Assembly: GCA_030637515.1 (NCBI GenBank)
Contig: DAOWGM010000051.1
Coordinates: 62,001 to 126,000 of the forward strand
DNA: 64,000 bases
From: Bacteroidales bacterium
GTDB taxonomy: Bacteria; Bacteroidota; Bacteroidia; Bacteroidales; UBA12077
Reading direction: 5' to 3'
Shown: piece by piece, positions 34,717 through 42,396 of the stretch
Position numbering within the stretch: the stretch's first letter is position 1
Layout: the number at the start of each line of letters is the position of its first letter
The notes under the pieces: model-generated
What the model was told of the DNA's origin: nothing
Database searches by the model: none
The model's input: the letters and a program-made list of their open reading frames with translations, nothing else
Program-made: the position numbers and the translations under genes

Positions 34717-35967
34717 CTATTTTTTATTAGGCTTGTAAACTAATTCAAGAGAATGTCCCATTTTCACCTTTTTTGTTTCGAGGTAAAATTCATTATGTTT
34801 ATTTGGTTCAATTTCAAGAGGTACATTATCTACAATTTCAAGTCCGTATGCTTCAAGTCCTTTTCTTTTTATAGGATTATTTGTTAAAAGCTTAATTTTT
34901 CCAAGTTCCAGTTCTCTTAAAATACTTGCTCCAACTCCGTAGTCTCTTTCATCATCTTCAAACCCAAGTTCAATATTGGCTTCAACAGTATCCATTCCGT
35001 CTTCCTGAAGTTTATATGCTTTCATTTTATTAAATAAACCGATTCCTCGACCTTCTTGGTTCATATATACAACAACGCCTTTTCCAGCTTCATCAATTTT
35101 TTTCATAGCTTCATGAAGCTGTTGTCCACAGTCACAACGCTTAGATCCAAAAATATCACCTGTAACACATGATGAGTGAACTCTTACGCAAACTGGTTCA
35201 TCTTTTTCCCATGTTCCTTTTATTAATGCAACATGCTCTAATCCATTGGATTTTTGCTTAAAAGGAATCAAATCAAAATCGCCATATTCTGTAGGAAGTT
35301 TAACTCTTACACCTCTTTCAATTAAACTATCTTCTTTTAATCTGTATTTAATAAGGTTTTCTATGGAGATTATTTTCAGATCAAACTTTTTAGCTATTTT
35401 AAGTAACTCAGGCAAACGAGCCATTGTCCCATCTTCATTCATTATTTCTACCAAAGCACCACCAGGTTTTAATCCGGCTAATTTGGTGAGATCAACAACA
35501 GCTTCGGTGTGTCCTGCTCTTCTAATAACTCCTCTTTCTCTTGCTTTTAACGGAAAAATGTGTCCCGGACGACCTAAGTCTTCAGGTTTAGTTTCTGGAT
35601 TAACTAGAGCTTTTATTGTTTTAGCTCGATCAGAAGTAGAAATTCCAGTTGTACAACCATGACCATTTAAATCGACAGACACTGTAAATGGAGTAGCATG
35701 CAAAGCTGTATTATTACCAACCATTAATTCAAGCTCAAGTTCTTCACATCTGGCTTCAGGCAGCGGAGTACAAATTAATCCTCTACCATGAGTTGCCATG
35801 AAGTTAACTATTTCTGGAGTTATTGTTTCTGCTGCTACTACAAAATCACCTTCATTTTCGCGATCTTCATCGTCAACAACTATAATTACCTTCCCCTTTT
35901 TGATATCTTCAACAGCTTCTTCAATTGTATTTAGTTTGCTGGTCTTATTGTGTTGATTGTCAGACAT
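34717..35967 (-). CDS. ribBA: 3,4-dihydroxy-2-butanone-4-phosphate synthase / GTP cyclohydrolase II
   Basis: This is a fused two-domain riboflavin enzyme of 416 residues. The N-terminal RibB part has [28 protein letters not shown] and [11 protein letters not shown]. The C-terminal RibA part has [20 protein letters not shown] with the three zinc Cys, and [11 protein letters not shown]. It makes both the four-carbon unit and the pyrimidine precursor for riboflavin. The open frame extends five codons upstream to a TTG (35982); the ATG at 35967 is preferred, 30 bp from a -7 element. There is no room for an FMN riboswitch upstream. Confidence 0.97.
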   Translation of the reverse strand: MSDNQHNKTSKLNTIEEAVEDIKKGKVIIVVDDEDRENEGDFVVAAETITPEIVNFMATHGRGLICTPLPEARCEELELELMVGNNTALHATPFTVSVDLNGHGCTTGISTSDRAKTIKALVNPETKPEDLGRPGHIFPLKARERGVIRRAGHTEAVVDLTKLAGLKPGGALVEIMNEDGTMARLPELLKIAKKFDLKIISIENLIKYRLKEDSLIERGVRVKLPTEYGDFDLIPFKQKSNGLEHVALIKGTWEKDEPVCVRVHSSCVTGDIFGSKRCDCGQQLHEAMKKIDEAGKGVVVYMNQEGRGIGLFNKMKAYKLQEDGMDTVEANIELGFEDDERDYGVGASILRELELGKIKLLTNNPIKRKGLEAYGLEIVDNVPLEIEPNKHNEFYLETKKVKMGHSLELVYKPNKK

Positions 35968-35997
35968 GTCTTTAAAATTCAAGATGTTAATTCAGTG

Positions 35998-36005
35998 CAA
36001 AAGTA
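35998..36005 (-). promoter_or_regulatory. -7 element of ribBA
   Basis: On the minus strand this reads TACTTTTG, an exact TAnnTTTG match, 30 bp before the preferred ATG. Confidence 0.4.
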
Positions 36006-36051
36006 TAATAAGTCATTATAATTCCCTATAAAAATTGCTATAAAATAAAAT

Positions 36052-37221
36052 TTAAAAATCTCTTTTTGATTTTTCCCAGTTTACAGATTGCTTTTTCTTC
36101 GAAAATCTTATTATTCCAATTATTTGGGATAGGTTCATTATAAAAACATAGTAAGGTGAAAAAAGTATTTTAAGCTTCATGCTTTTCGATTGAAAAAGAT
36201 AACCAAATAGTACAAAAAGATAAAAAATAACTTGAAGAAGGAAAGCTAATTTATAGATGTAGCTATTGTTATTTAAAAAGAGAATTGAAAAGTTGACAAA
36301 AAAGAGTGAGAAAAATGCAAATGGAACTAAAGTCCATCTTAAAAGTTTATGTGAGAAATACTGAAAGCTTAATACTGGATTTATAAATGGATTCAAAGAT
36401 TTTTTTAATCTTGGAATTGACTGAATCCCTCCGTATGCAATTCTTACTTTTCGTTTAAGTTCTTCTTTAATATTTAACGAGGCTCTTTCTGTAGCATATG
36501 CATTTGGAGCATATTTAATTTTATATCCCTTTTGTGCTATTTGCATCGAAATTATAAAATCATCTAGGATTGTATCATTTTTAATCTCTTCGAATAAATT
36601 TGTTCGTATGGCAAACAATTCACCCGCAGCTCCAATAACAGAGTTTAGTTCTGATTCTTTCTTCTTTATAATAGACTCATATTTCCAGTAAAAACCTTCT
36701 CCTGAATTAACAGCATTATCTTTACCTTTTAATTGAATTCTTTTTTCACCAGCAACACAACCAACTGTCGGATCCTTAAATAATTTAACAATTTCATTAA
36801 TCGATTCCTTGTTTAGTTCTGTATTTGCATCAGAAAATATTACAATAGGAGTGTCTACGAATTTCATTCCTCTATTAATAGCTCCCGTTTTTCCGTTGCG
36901 CGCTTCTTGATGGTATACTTTTATAAAGTTGTATTTCTCTAAATGTTTTTTGGTTCCATCAGTTGAGCCATCAGTTATCCAAACCTGATGAACTTTTTCT
37001 TTTGGATAATTTAATGATAGCGAGTTTGATACTTTTTTGTCTATAAAATCAATTTCGTTGTATGCAGCAATAAACAATGTAACTTCAGGATTTTCTGCGG
37101 AACTATTCTCATTATTTTTTTTAAACAATCCAGGGAAATAGCATAAAACTATAAGAAGTATAGGGTAAGCTATGTATGCATAGATAACGATCGAAAGTAG
37201 TATCCAAAATATAGTAATCAA
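36052..37221 (-). CDS. Membrane glycosyltransferase family 2
   Basis: This 389-residue protein starts at a TTG; an in-frame stop lies four codons upstream, so no earlier start exists. An N-terminal membrane helix (about 5-28) is followed by a GT-A domain with VTLFIAAYNE, the nucleotide-binding Asp in WITDGSTDG, the metal-binding DANTEL motif and the catalytic DDFIIS region, then KRKVRIAYGG in the QxxRW position. Three membrane helices follow (about 290-375). It resembles processive or lipid-linked glycan synthases. It is co-transcribed with a GT4 gene 7 bp upstream and an LptF/G-like gene, pointing to a surface glycan. Confidence 0.9.
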   Translation of the reverse strand: MITIFWILLSIVIYAYIAYPILLIVLCYFPGLFKKNNENSSAENPEVTLFIAAYNEIDFIDKKVSNSLSLNYPKEKVHQVWITDGSTDGTKKHLEKYNFIKVYHQEARNGKTGAINRGMKFVDTPIVIFSDANTELNKESINEIVKLFKDPTVGCVAGEKRIQLKGKDNAVNSGEGFYWKYESIIKKKESELNSVIGAAGELFAIRTNLFEEIKNDTILDDFIISMQIAQKGYKIKYAPNAYATERASLNIKEELKRKVRIAYGGIQSIPRLKKSLNPFINPVLSFQYFSHKLLRWTLVPFAFFSLFFVNFSILFLNNNSYIYKLAFLLQVIFYLFVLFGYLFQSKSMKLKILFSPYYVFIMNLSQIIGIIRFSKKKQSVNWEKSKRDF

Positions 37222-37228
37222 ATCTGTT

Positions 37229-38428
37229 TTATTTTATAAAGCTTATAATATTAGCCGCAATATTCTCAAAATCAAAATTCTTTTTCGCAAATTCAAATGC
37301 ATGCATTCCAATTTCTTTCTCAAAGTTCGTATTTTGAATTGTTTTAATTATTGAATTAGCAAAACTTTCAGGATTATTTGCAATAACAATATTAACATTA
37401 TTTTCATAATTGATTCCTTCAGCGGCAATTGGAGTTGCTATAACTGTCTTTTTAAAAGCCATGGCTTCAATTATTTTTATCCGCATACCACTACCTGAAA
37501 ATAAGGGTACTATTATTGGTCCTGGATTTTGAATGAATTCATAAGCATTTTCAACTTCCCCAATAAAGTTAATATTTTTGCGTTTTAGTTTTTTAATAAA
37601 CCATTTAGGTGCATTTCTGCCAGCGATATGTAATTCAATATTAGGAATTTCTTTTACAATTAAAGGCATGCATTTTTCTGTAAACCAAATAATTCCTTCC
37701 TGATTTGGTATCCAGTCAAGTGCTCCAATATAATTTATTTGTTTTGTTCCGCTTTTTGTATCGTTTTTCTCAGCTTTTGCAAGTGCTATTGTATCAAATC
37801 CATATGGTGATACAAGGACGGGCTTTATATTTCCTTCCTTCTCAAAATCTACAGCATCTTTATCAGAAATAGGTAAGATATAATCATATAAGTTAAGAAA
37901 ACGCTGTTCAAATTTTCTTAATTTATTTGATAGAACTTTAAAATAGATTTTCTTTAATATATTACTGGATTCTTTAGAATTGCTTTCCCAAATTTTATAT
38001 TCAAGGTTATGAGGTCTGTAAACAATATTCCCCTTGTAACCTGATTTTATAATATGAATATATTGAAGCACATAGAGCCCTTCAATCTGAATAAAATCAA
38101 AGTTTTCTGTTTTAATCAATTCTGTTATTCGTTCGGAGAATTTATTCGTATAGAATCTTTTAGCTATATATGGTTTTTTTGAGAAAAAAAAGTTTAGCAA
38201 TAACCTTAAAACAGAGATTTTTGTATTTACTTCTTCAGTAATTATTTTTAGATGATCAAGATATTCTTTTTCAATTATGGAAATATTGTTATAATGTTTT
38301 GGTGTTGTCATATTCAGTAAATGAACATTGTGTCCATTTCTGACATAGCCTTTTGACATGCTAAGTATAGCTTGCGTACCTCCATCAGGTGGATATATTG
38401 CTTTGTTGGAAATCTGAAGTATATTCAT
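37229..38428 (-). CDS. Glycosyltransferase family 4 (group 1)
   Basis: This 399-residue GT-B protein has the N-terminal glycine-rich acceptor region PPDGGTQAIL, a linker, and the C-terminal nucleotide-sugar domain with INYIGALDW, NIELHIAGRNAP, GSGMRIKIIEAMAFKK (the E-x7-E-like region) and VIATPIAAEGI. It has no membrane helix and should act on the cytoplasmic side. It starts at the base next to the stop of the upstream permease gene, so translation is coupled. The substrate sugar cannot be read. Confidence 0.9.
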   Translation of the reverse strand: MNILQISNKAIYPPDGGTQAILSMSKGYVRNGHNVHLLNMTTPKHYNNISIIEKEYLDHLKIITEEVNTKISVLRLLLNFFFSKKPYIAKRFYTNKFSERITELIKTENFDFIQIEGLYVLQYIHIIKSGYKGNIVYRPHNLEYKIWESNSKESSNILKKIYFKVLSNKLRKFEQRFLNLYDYILPISDKDAVDFEKEGNIKPVLVSPYGFDTIALAKAEKNDTKSGTKQINYIGALDWIPNQEGIIWFTEKCMPLIVKEIPNIELHIAGRNAPKWFIKKLKRKNINFIGEVENAYEFIQNPGPIIVPLFSGSGMRIKIIEAMAFKKTVIATPIAAEGINYENNVNIVIANNPESFANSIIKTIQNTNFEKEIGMHAFEFAKKNFDFENIAANIISFIK

Positions 38429-39985
38429 TTATTCAGATTTTTTCAAAAATCTTTTAAAAAGTTTTTTAAAGAAAAGTAAATAGGTATCTGTGTTTAGTAT
38501 TACAGAATCAGTTGTTGCTTTGTATGTTAGAAAAATACCTAAAGGCATTAATATAAATGAAGAAAGCCACATTCCAATATAGGGTGGCATTACTGCTTCA
38601 CGGGCGAACTTTTCTCCTGAAATTGAAATTATATAATAAAGAATAAAAAATAATACAGATATTACAACAGGAGTTCCAAAGCCTCCTTTTCTTATTATAG
38701 CACCAAAGGGTGCTCCGATAAAGAAAAAAACAAGACATGCAAAAGAAAGAGCAAATTTTCTGTGCCATTCAATTTGGTGTCTTCTTATTAATTCAGCTTT
38801 TCTGTTTAATTGGATTTTTGAATTTGTAATATTATTTTTAGCAGCTCGCGCAAATGTCAATGCCTGATTAATAGCACTTTCCTTTATTTTATTATCCTGT
38901 TTATAAAAAATACTATCAGTATTATAGGGAACTTCACTAATAGGAGAATCATCAGGTTTTGTAATTATTATTTTAGTGGAATCTGCATTATTGCGATCAA
39001 TTATTTTTTGTTTTCTTATATTCTTTTTCTTAATTTGCTTTTTCTTTCTTTCCTGATCTTTAATCAAAATATCCTCTTTTTTGAAATAGCTGCTTGAAGC
39101 AATTGTTTTTCTAAAATTTCTTGCTTGATTTTCAAGTTGTAATTCTAATGAATCTTCAGCATAATTCAATTGTTCCAGATTTAACATTCTGAAATGATTT
39201 TTGAATAAATTTTCATCACTTCTATTAAAATCGAAACCTGTAAGTTCAAATATTATTTCTTGCTTTTCAAAATTCTGTCTTCTGTGTGGATAGGTCCTGC
39301 TATTTTTTCTACTACCCGATTTATTCTCTTTTAATTCCTCATAACTGTAACCATTATACAAAGTCAAAATCAGATTTTTTTCGTCTGCCGTCATTTTCAT
39401 ATAACCAGAATCTGCAATAGTAACATTAACATTTTCCTGATTGTCATGATGGTCATAAACCATTATATTCTTTAATAGATTAGTTTTATAATCTTTTTCA
39501 GCAATTTTAATACTATAATTCTCTATCCCATTATAAAATACACCTTCTTTTATTTGTAATTCAGGTCTTTGATTTTTTACATCGTATATTAAAGTGTTCG
39601 TTTTTAAATTGGTATATGGTATAACATAATCAGAGTAAAAAAATGTAGCAACACAAATAAGTACTGTTAGGTAAATTAGTGGAGACATAAATCGTTGCAA
39701 TGAAACTCCTGCAGATTTTATCGCAGTTAATTCAAAATTTTCACCTAAGTTTCCAAAAGTCATTATGGAAGAAAGAAGAATTGCTAATGGTAACGCCATA
39801 GGAACCAACTGAGCTGACATATATAGCATTAGTTCAGCAACTACAGTCCACTCCAGGCCTTTTCCTGCAAGATCATCGATATACTTCCACAAGAATTGCA
39901 TTAATAATATGAAGAGAGAAACAAAAAATGTTGCTACTAGAGGAGAAAAGTAAGATTTTAATATAAACTTATGTAATCGCTTCAC
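38429..39985 (-). CDS. LptF/LptG family (YjgP/YjgQ) permease
   Basis: This 518-residue protein starts at a GTG directly after an in-frame stop. It shows the LptF/G layout: N-terminal membrane helices (about 13-35, 53-75 and 100-122), a long periplasmic jellyroll-type region, and three C-terminal helices (about 412-475). FGNLGENFELTAIKSAGVS is a family signature. It would form the inner membrane part of the lipopolysaccharide export ABC transporter. It is longer than the enterobacterial form, partly because of a very basic stretch (KKKQIKKKNIRKQK) near residues 310-325. It leads the glycosyltransferase operon. Confidence 0.92.
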   Translation of the reverse strand: MKRLHKFILKSYFSPLVATFFVSLFILLMQFLWKYIDDLAGKGLEWTVVAELMLYMSAQLVPMALPLAILLSSIMTFGNLGENFELTAIKSAGVSLQRFMSPLIYLTVLICVATFFYSDYVIPYTNLKTNTLIYDVKNQRPELQIKEGVFYNGIENYSIKIAEKDYKTNLLKNIMVYDHHDNQENVNVTIADSGYMKMTADEKNLILTLYNGYSYEELKENKSGSRKNSRTYPHRRQNFEKQEIIFELTGFDFNRSDENLFKNHFRMLNLEQLNYAEDSLELQLENQARNFRKTIASSSYFKKEDILIKDQERKKKQIKKKNIRKQKIIDRNNADSTKIIITKPDDSPISEVPYNTDSIFYKQDNKIKESAINQALTFARAAKNNITNSKIQLNRKAELIRRHQIEWHRKFALSFACLVFFFIGAPFGAIIRKGGFGTPVVISVLFFILYYIISISGEKFAREAVMPPYIGMWLSSFILMPLGIFLTYKATTDSVILNTDTYLLFFKKLFKRFLKKSE

Positions 39986-40014
39986 TGCTTAATATCTTTT
40001 AGATAAAACGAATA

Positions 40015-40022
40015 CAAAAATA
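40015..40022 (-). promoter_or_regulatory. -7 element of the LptF/G-glycosyltransferase operon
   Basis: On the minus strand this reads TATTTTTG, an exact TAnnTTTG match, 29 bp before the GTG start at 39985. Confidence 0.38.
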
Positions 40023-40058
40023 GATTATTTTACAAGAAAAATGGATATTTGGCGAAAA

Positions 40059-40433
40059 TTAAAGTCCGAGTGCATGTTTTAGCTCATCAATTTGTCTATT
40101 CCAAAGCTCTACACTATCATTTTTATCTTCGTCTTCAGCAAAATCAGTAATGATAATGGCAACATCGTTTGTAAGTTCATCTTTATGAATCTTAAATTCA
40201 AAATAAGTGTCATCTTCATCATCAACCCATTTAAAACGTACCTGTTGGTTTTGCTTTTTACAAACTAATTCAGCTTCTTGCTCTGATCCATCCCAAATAA
40301 AAGTGTATATATTTCCTCGTATATTTATATCATCAGCAAACCATTCAGATAAACCTCCTGGTGTACTTAATCTGGCATATAAAATTTTTGGGGAAGAGTT
40401 TATTGAGTATTCTAATTCAAATTTATTTTTCAT
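40059..40433 (-). CDS. START-like domain protein (SRPBCC superfamily)
   Basis: This 124-residue protein has the helix-grip fold pattern of Bacteroidota START-like proteins: FELEYSINSSPKILYARLSTPGGLSEWFADDI, the strands YTFIWDG and VRFKWVDDED, and a C-terminal helix ELWNRQIDELKHALGL. (The first phrase spans residues 5-36 and is quoted only by its ends in comparisons.) The fold binds hydrophobic ligands, but no ligand or partner is evident. It is separated from the LptF/G gene by 73 bp. Confidence 0.8.
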   Translation of the reverse strand: MKNKFELEYSINSSPKILYARLSTPGGLSEWFADDINIRGNIYTFIWDGSEQEAELVCKKQNQQVRFKWVDDEDDTYFEFKIHKDELTNDVAIIITDFAEDEDKNDSVELWNRQIDELKHALGL

Positions 40434-40527
40434 AGGTATAATTATTAGTAATTTTCCCTGTAATGCAATATATAATTTTTTTTTCAGAAAATTTATATAA
40501 GCATAATAAAAGATAAAATCTTTTATA

Positions 40528-40535
40528 TATATTTG
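40528..40535 (+). promoter_or_regulatory. -7 element of tRNA-Met
   Basis: TATATTTG is an exact TAnnTTTG match, 16 bp before the tRNA 5' end. No -33 TTTG was found. Confidence 0.4.
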
Positions 40536-40551
40536 CTGCCCAAATGGATTT

Positions 40552-40625
40552 GGCGAGGTAGCTCAGATGGTTAGAGCGCATGATTCATAATCATGAGGTC
40601 GGCGGTTCAATTCCGCCTCTCGCTA
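40552..40625 (+). tRNA. tRNA-Met (anticodon CAT), elongator type
   Basis: The cloverleaf is complete: acceptor GGCGAGG pairing with TCTCGCT (positions 1-72 a G-U pair), D arm AGCTCAG..TTAGAGC, anticodon stem CATGA/TCATG with loop TTCATAA, and T arm GGCGG-TTCAATT-CCGCC. The discriminator is A and CCA is not encoded. The lack of three G-C pairs in the anticodon stem argues against an initiator. It resembles elongator Met more than the lysidine-modified Ile2 type. Its 3' half is partly repeated at 40945-40988. Confidence 0.95.
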
Positions 40626-40631
40626 CAAAAA

Positions 40632-40657
40632 GCAAGTCAGAAATGGCTTGCTTTTTT
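40632..40657 (+). terminator. Terminator of tRNA-Met
   Basis: The stem GCAAGTCA / TGGCTTGC with loop GAAA is followed by six T, directly after the tRNA. Confidence 0.8.
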
Positions 40658-40674
40658 AATTTAAAAAAGACGAG

Positions 40675-40920
40675 ATGTTTTTTGTTTATATTTTATACAG
40701 TAATAAAAGAGATCGTTATTATATTGGATATACATCAGAAATTGAAAATAGAGTTGCAAAGCATAACGTTGGTTCAACAACATCAACAAAATCAGGTATT
40801 CCGTGGGTGTTAGTCTATAAAGAAGAGTTTGAATCAAAAACAGATGCTATAAAACGAGAAAAAGAAATAAAAAGGATGAAAAGCAGAAAGTATATTGAAA
40901 GATTGATAAAAATGAATTAG
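40675..40920 (+). CDS. GIY-YIG nuclease domain protein
   Basis: This 81-residue protein is a stand-alone GIY-YIG endonuclease domain. The two motif strands appear as VYILYS and YYIGYTS. The conserved Arg is in ENRVAKHN, and the putative metal-binding Glu is in the region KREKEIKRMKSRKYIE. Small proteins of this group are abundant and multicopy in Bacteroidota, and their function is not settled; relatives include UvrC, homing endonucleases and YhbQ-like proteins. There is no DNA-binding accessory domain. Its position between an intact tRNA and a duplicated tRNA end suggests involvement in, or passage with, the insertion. Confidence 0.85.
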   Translation: MFFVYILYSNKRDRYYIGYTSEIENRVAKHNVGSTTSTKSGIPWVLVYKEEFESKTDAIKREKEIKRMKSRKYIERLIKMN

Positions 40921-40924
40921 AGTG

Positions 40925-40973
40925 TCCCGATTTACAATCGGGAAGGTCGGCGGTTTCCCGATTGATATCGGGA
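40925..40973. repeat. Two REP-like palindromes with the same arms
   Basis: The first hairpin is TCCCGATT / AATCGGGA with loop TAC (40925-40943). The second is TCCCGAT / ATCGGGA with loop TGAT (40956-40973). They flank the 11-bp tRNA-derived block GGTCGGCGGTT. The shared arms and tight spacing resemble a REP pair. Confidence 0.65.
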
Positions 40974-40988
40974 CCTCTCGCTACAAAA
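40945..40988 (+). pseudogene. tRNA-Met 3'-end remnant, interrupted by a palindrome
   Basis: Two blocks identical to the tRNA (11 bp and 15 bp) are in the right order, with 18 bp of palindrome in place of 8 bp of the T arm. It cannot fold as a tRNA. A CAAGTCA / TGACTTG hairpin follows at about 40990-41012, as after the intact tRNA. Confidence 0.8.
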
Positions 40989-41179
40989 GAACAAGTCATT
41001 TTTGACTTGCTCTTGTTGTATAAGGAAGGATATGCAGTTTAATTTTGTCACTTACTGCAAAATGGAGTAGATCGTTGAGAATTATTCTACATTTAATTCA
41101 GATCACAGAATAATTTACTGCAATTCACTTGTTTTTGCAGGTTTTAGTCGATGGTGTTTATCTTCATGTAAATATTTCA

Positions 41180-41187
41180 TATTTTTG
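41180..41187 (+). promoter_or_regulatory. -7 element of pfkA
   Basis: TATTTTTG is an exact TAnnTTTG match, 47 bp before the pfkA ATG. The rest of the 245 bp between the tRNA remnant and pfkA shows no ORF or other structure. Confidence 0.38.
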
Positions 41188-41234
41188 TATATAGATGTTT
41201 TTTAAAATTGAATTTAAAATAGAATTAATAATAT

Positions 41235-42329
41235 ATGAAAAGAGTATTAGTAGCAACAGCGGGTGGAGATTGTCCTGGTTTAAATGCTGTAATCAGAGCA
41301 ATTGTAAAGAGAGCTTCAAAAGAACGTGATTGGGAAGTAGTAGGTAGCATACAAGCATTTAATGGAATCCTGTGGGAGCCAACAGAAATTAAAATACTGG
41401 ATGAAAAAGCTGTAGCAGGTATCCATTTTCAGGGAGGTACAATAATTGAAACCACGAACAAAGGAGGACCATTTGCATGGCCGGTAAAAGATAAAGATGG
41501 CAAATGGACTACAGCAGATCGTTCAGAAGAAATGATCCGAAAGTTAATGTATATGGGTGTTGATGCTGTAATAAATATTGGTGGAGATGGCTCCCAAAAA
41601 ATTTCTCAGAGACTTTTTGAAAAAGGCCTAAATATAATTGGTGTGCCAAAAACTATTGATAATGATTTATCAGCTACTGATTCTACTTTTGGTTATCAAA
41701 CGGCTGTGCAAATTGCAACAGAAGCTGTTGATAAGTTAGTTACTACAGCTGCAAGTCATAATAGAGTTATGATATTGGAAGTTATGGGACGAGATGCAGG
41801 TTGGATTGCAATGAATGCTGCTATAGCAGGAGGTGCCGAGATTTGTTTGATTCCGGAAATACCATATGATATAAATAAGGTTGTTGAGAAAATTAATGAC
41901 AGATTTCAACGTGATCGTGGATTTACAATAATTGTTTTAGCTGAAGGAGCAAAAGCAATAGGAAAAGATTCTTCAAAAGAAGAAAATGATGAAGTTGGTT
42001 ACAGAAATGAAAAATTAGCTGGAGGAGCTGTACGATTAGTTAATGAACTAAAGAATGCTGGTTTAAAGCACGATATGCGAAAAGCGGTATTAGGTCATAT
42101 TCAACGAGGAGGAATTCCAATTGCCTATGATAGAGTTCTTGCTACGCAATTTGGGGTAAAAGCATTTGAAATGGTTATGGAAGCTAAATTTGGAGAAATG
42201 GTTTCATACAGGCACCCAAATATTATCTCTGTTCCTTTTACAGATGCAATTAGAGAACCTCATTTTGTTACAATGGATTCTGACTTAATGAAAAGTGCGA
42301 GAGGAGTTGGTATTAGTTTTGGAGATTAA
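41235..42329 (+). CDS. pfkA: 6-phosphofructokinase, group III type
   Basis: This 364-residue enzyme phosphorylates fructose 6-phosphate to the 1,6-bisphosphate. Motifs are TAGGDCPGLNAVIRA, INIGGDGSQ (Gly119 where PPi-dependent forms often have Asp), and VPKTIDNDLSATDSTFGY (Lys139 where ATP-dependent bacterial forms have Gly), then EVMGRDAGWIA and GHIQRGG. The Gly plus Lys combination is typical of the mixed group III (long PfkA-like). The phosphoryl donor, ATP or pyrophosphate, cannot be settled by sequence alone. It is monocistronic, with a -7 element and a strong terminator. Confidence 0.95.
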   Translation: MKRVLVATAGGDCPGLNAVIRAIVKRASKERDWEVVGSIQAFNGILWEPTEIKILDEKAVAGIHFQGGTIIETTNKGGPFAWPVKDKDGKWTTADRSEEMIRKLMYMGVDAVINIGGDGSQKISQRLFEKGLNIIGVPKTIDNDLSATDSTFGYQTAVQIATEAVDKLVTTAASHNRVMILEVMGRDAGWIAMNAAIAGGAEICLIPEIPYDINKVVEKINDRFQRDRGFTIIVLAEGAKAIGKDSSKEENDEVGYRNEKLAGGAVRLVNELKNAGLKHDMRKAVLGHIQRGGIPIAYDRVLATQFGVKAFEMVMEAKFGEMVSYRHPNIISVPFTDAIREPHFVTMDSDLMKSARGVGISFGD

Positions 42330-42346
42330 TTTAATTTTGTAGACAT

Positions 42347-42375
42347 AAAAAAAGGAGATCTATAGATCTCCTTTT
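42347..42375. terminator. Terminator of pfkA (bidirectional)
   Basis: The perfect palindrome AAAGGAGATC / GATCTCCTTT with loop TATA has A and T tracts on both sides. It lies between convergent pfkA and the POT transporter gene. Confidence 0.88.
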
Positions 42376-42396
42376 TTATTAGGTTATAATAGTATC

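Larger units (their letters stand above)
40626..40988 (+). mobile_element. Candidate mini-insertion: GIY-YIG gene between tRNA-Met and a tRNA 3'-end copy
   Basis: Downstream of the intact tRNA is a terminator, the GIY-YIG ORF, two TCCCGAT hairpins, and a repeat of the tRNA 3' part. The repeat shares GGTCGGCGGTT (40945-40955) and CCTCTCGCTACAAAA (40974-40988, identical to 40616-40630). The 8 bases between these blocks in the tRNA are replaced by an 18-bp palindrome. Both copies are followed by a CAAGTCA hairpin. This is the layout of an insertion at a tRNA 3' end that left two flanking copies. No integrase is present, so mobility is an inference. Confidence 0.5.

Noticed and set aside
35968-36051. 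FMN riboswitch before ribBA
   Set aside because: The upstream gap is only about 84 bp, with a promoter element in it and no conserved FMN aptamer sequence.
40580-40813. 77-codon plus-strand frame running through tRNA-Met
   Set aside because: It overlaps the tRNA and the GIY-YIG gene in another frame and has no family likeness.
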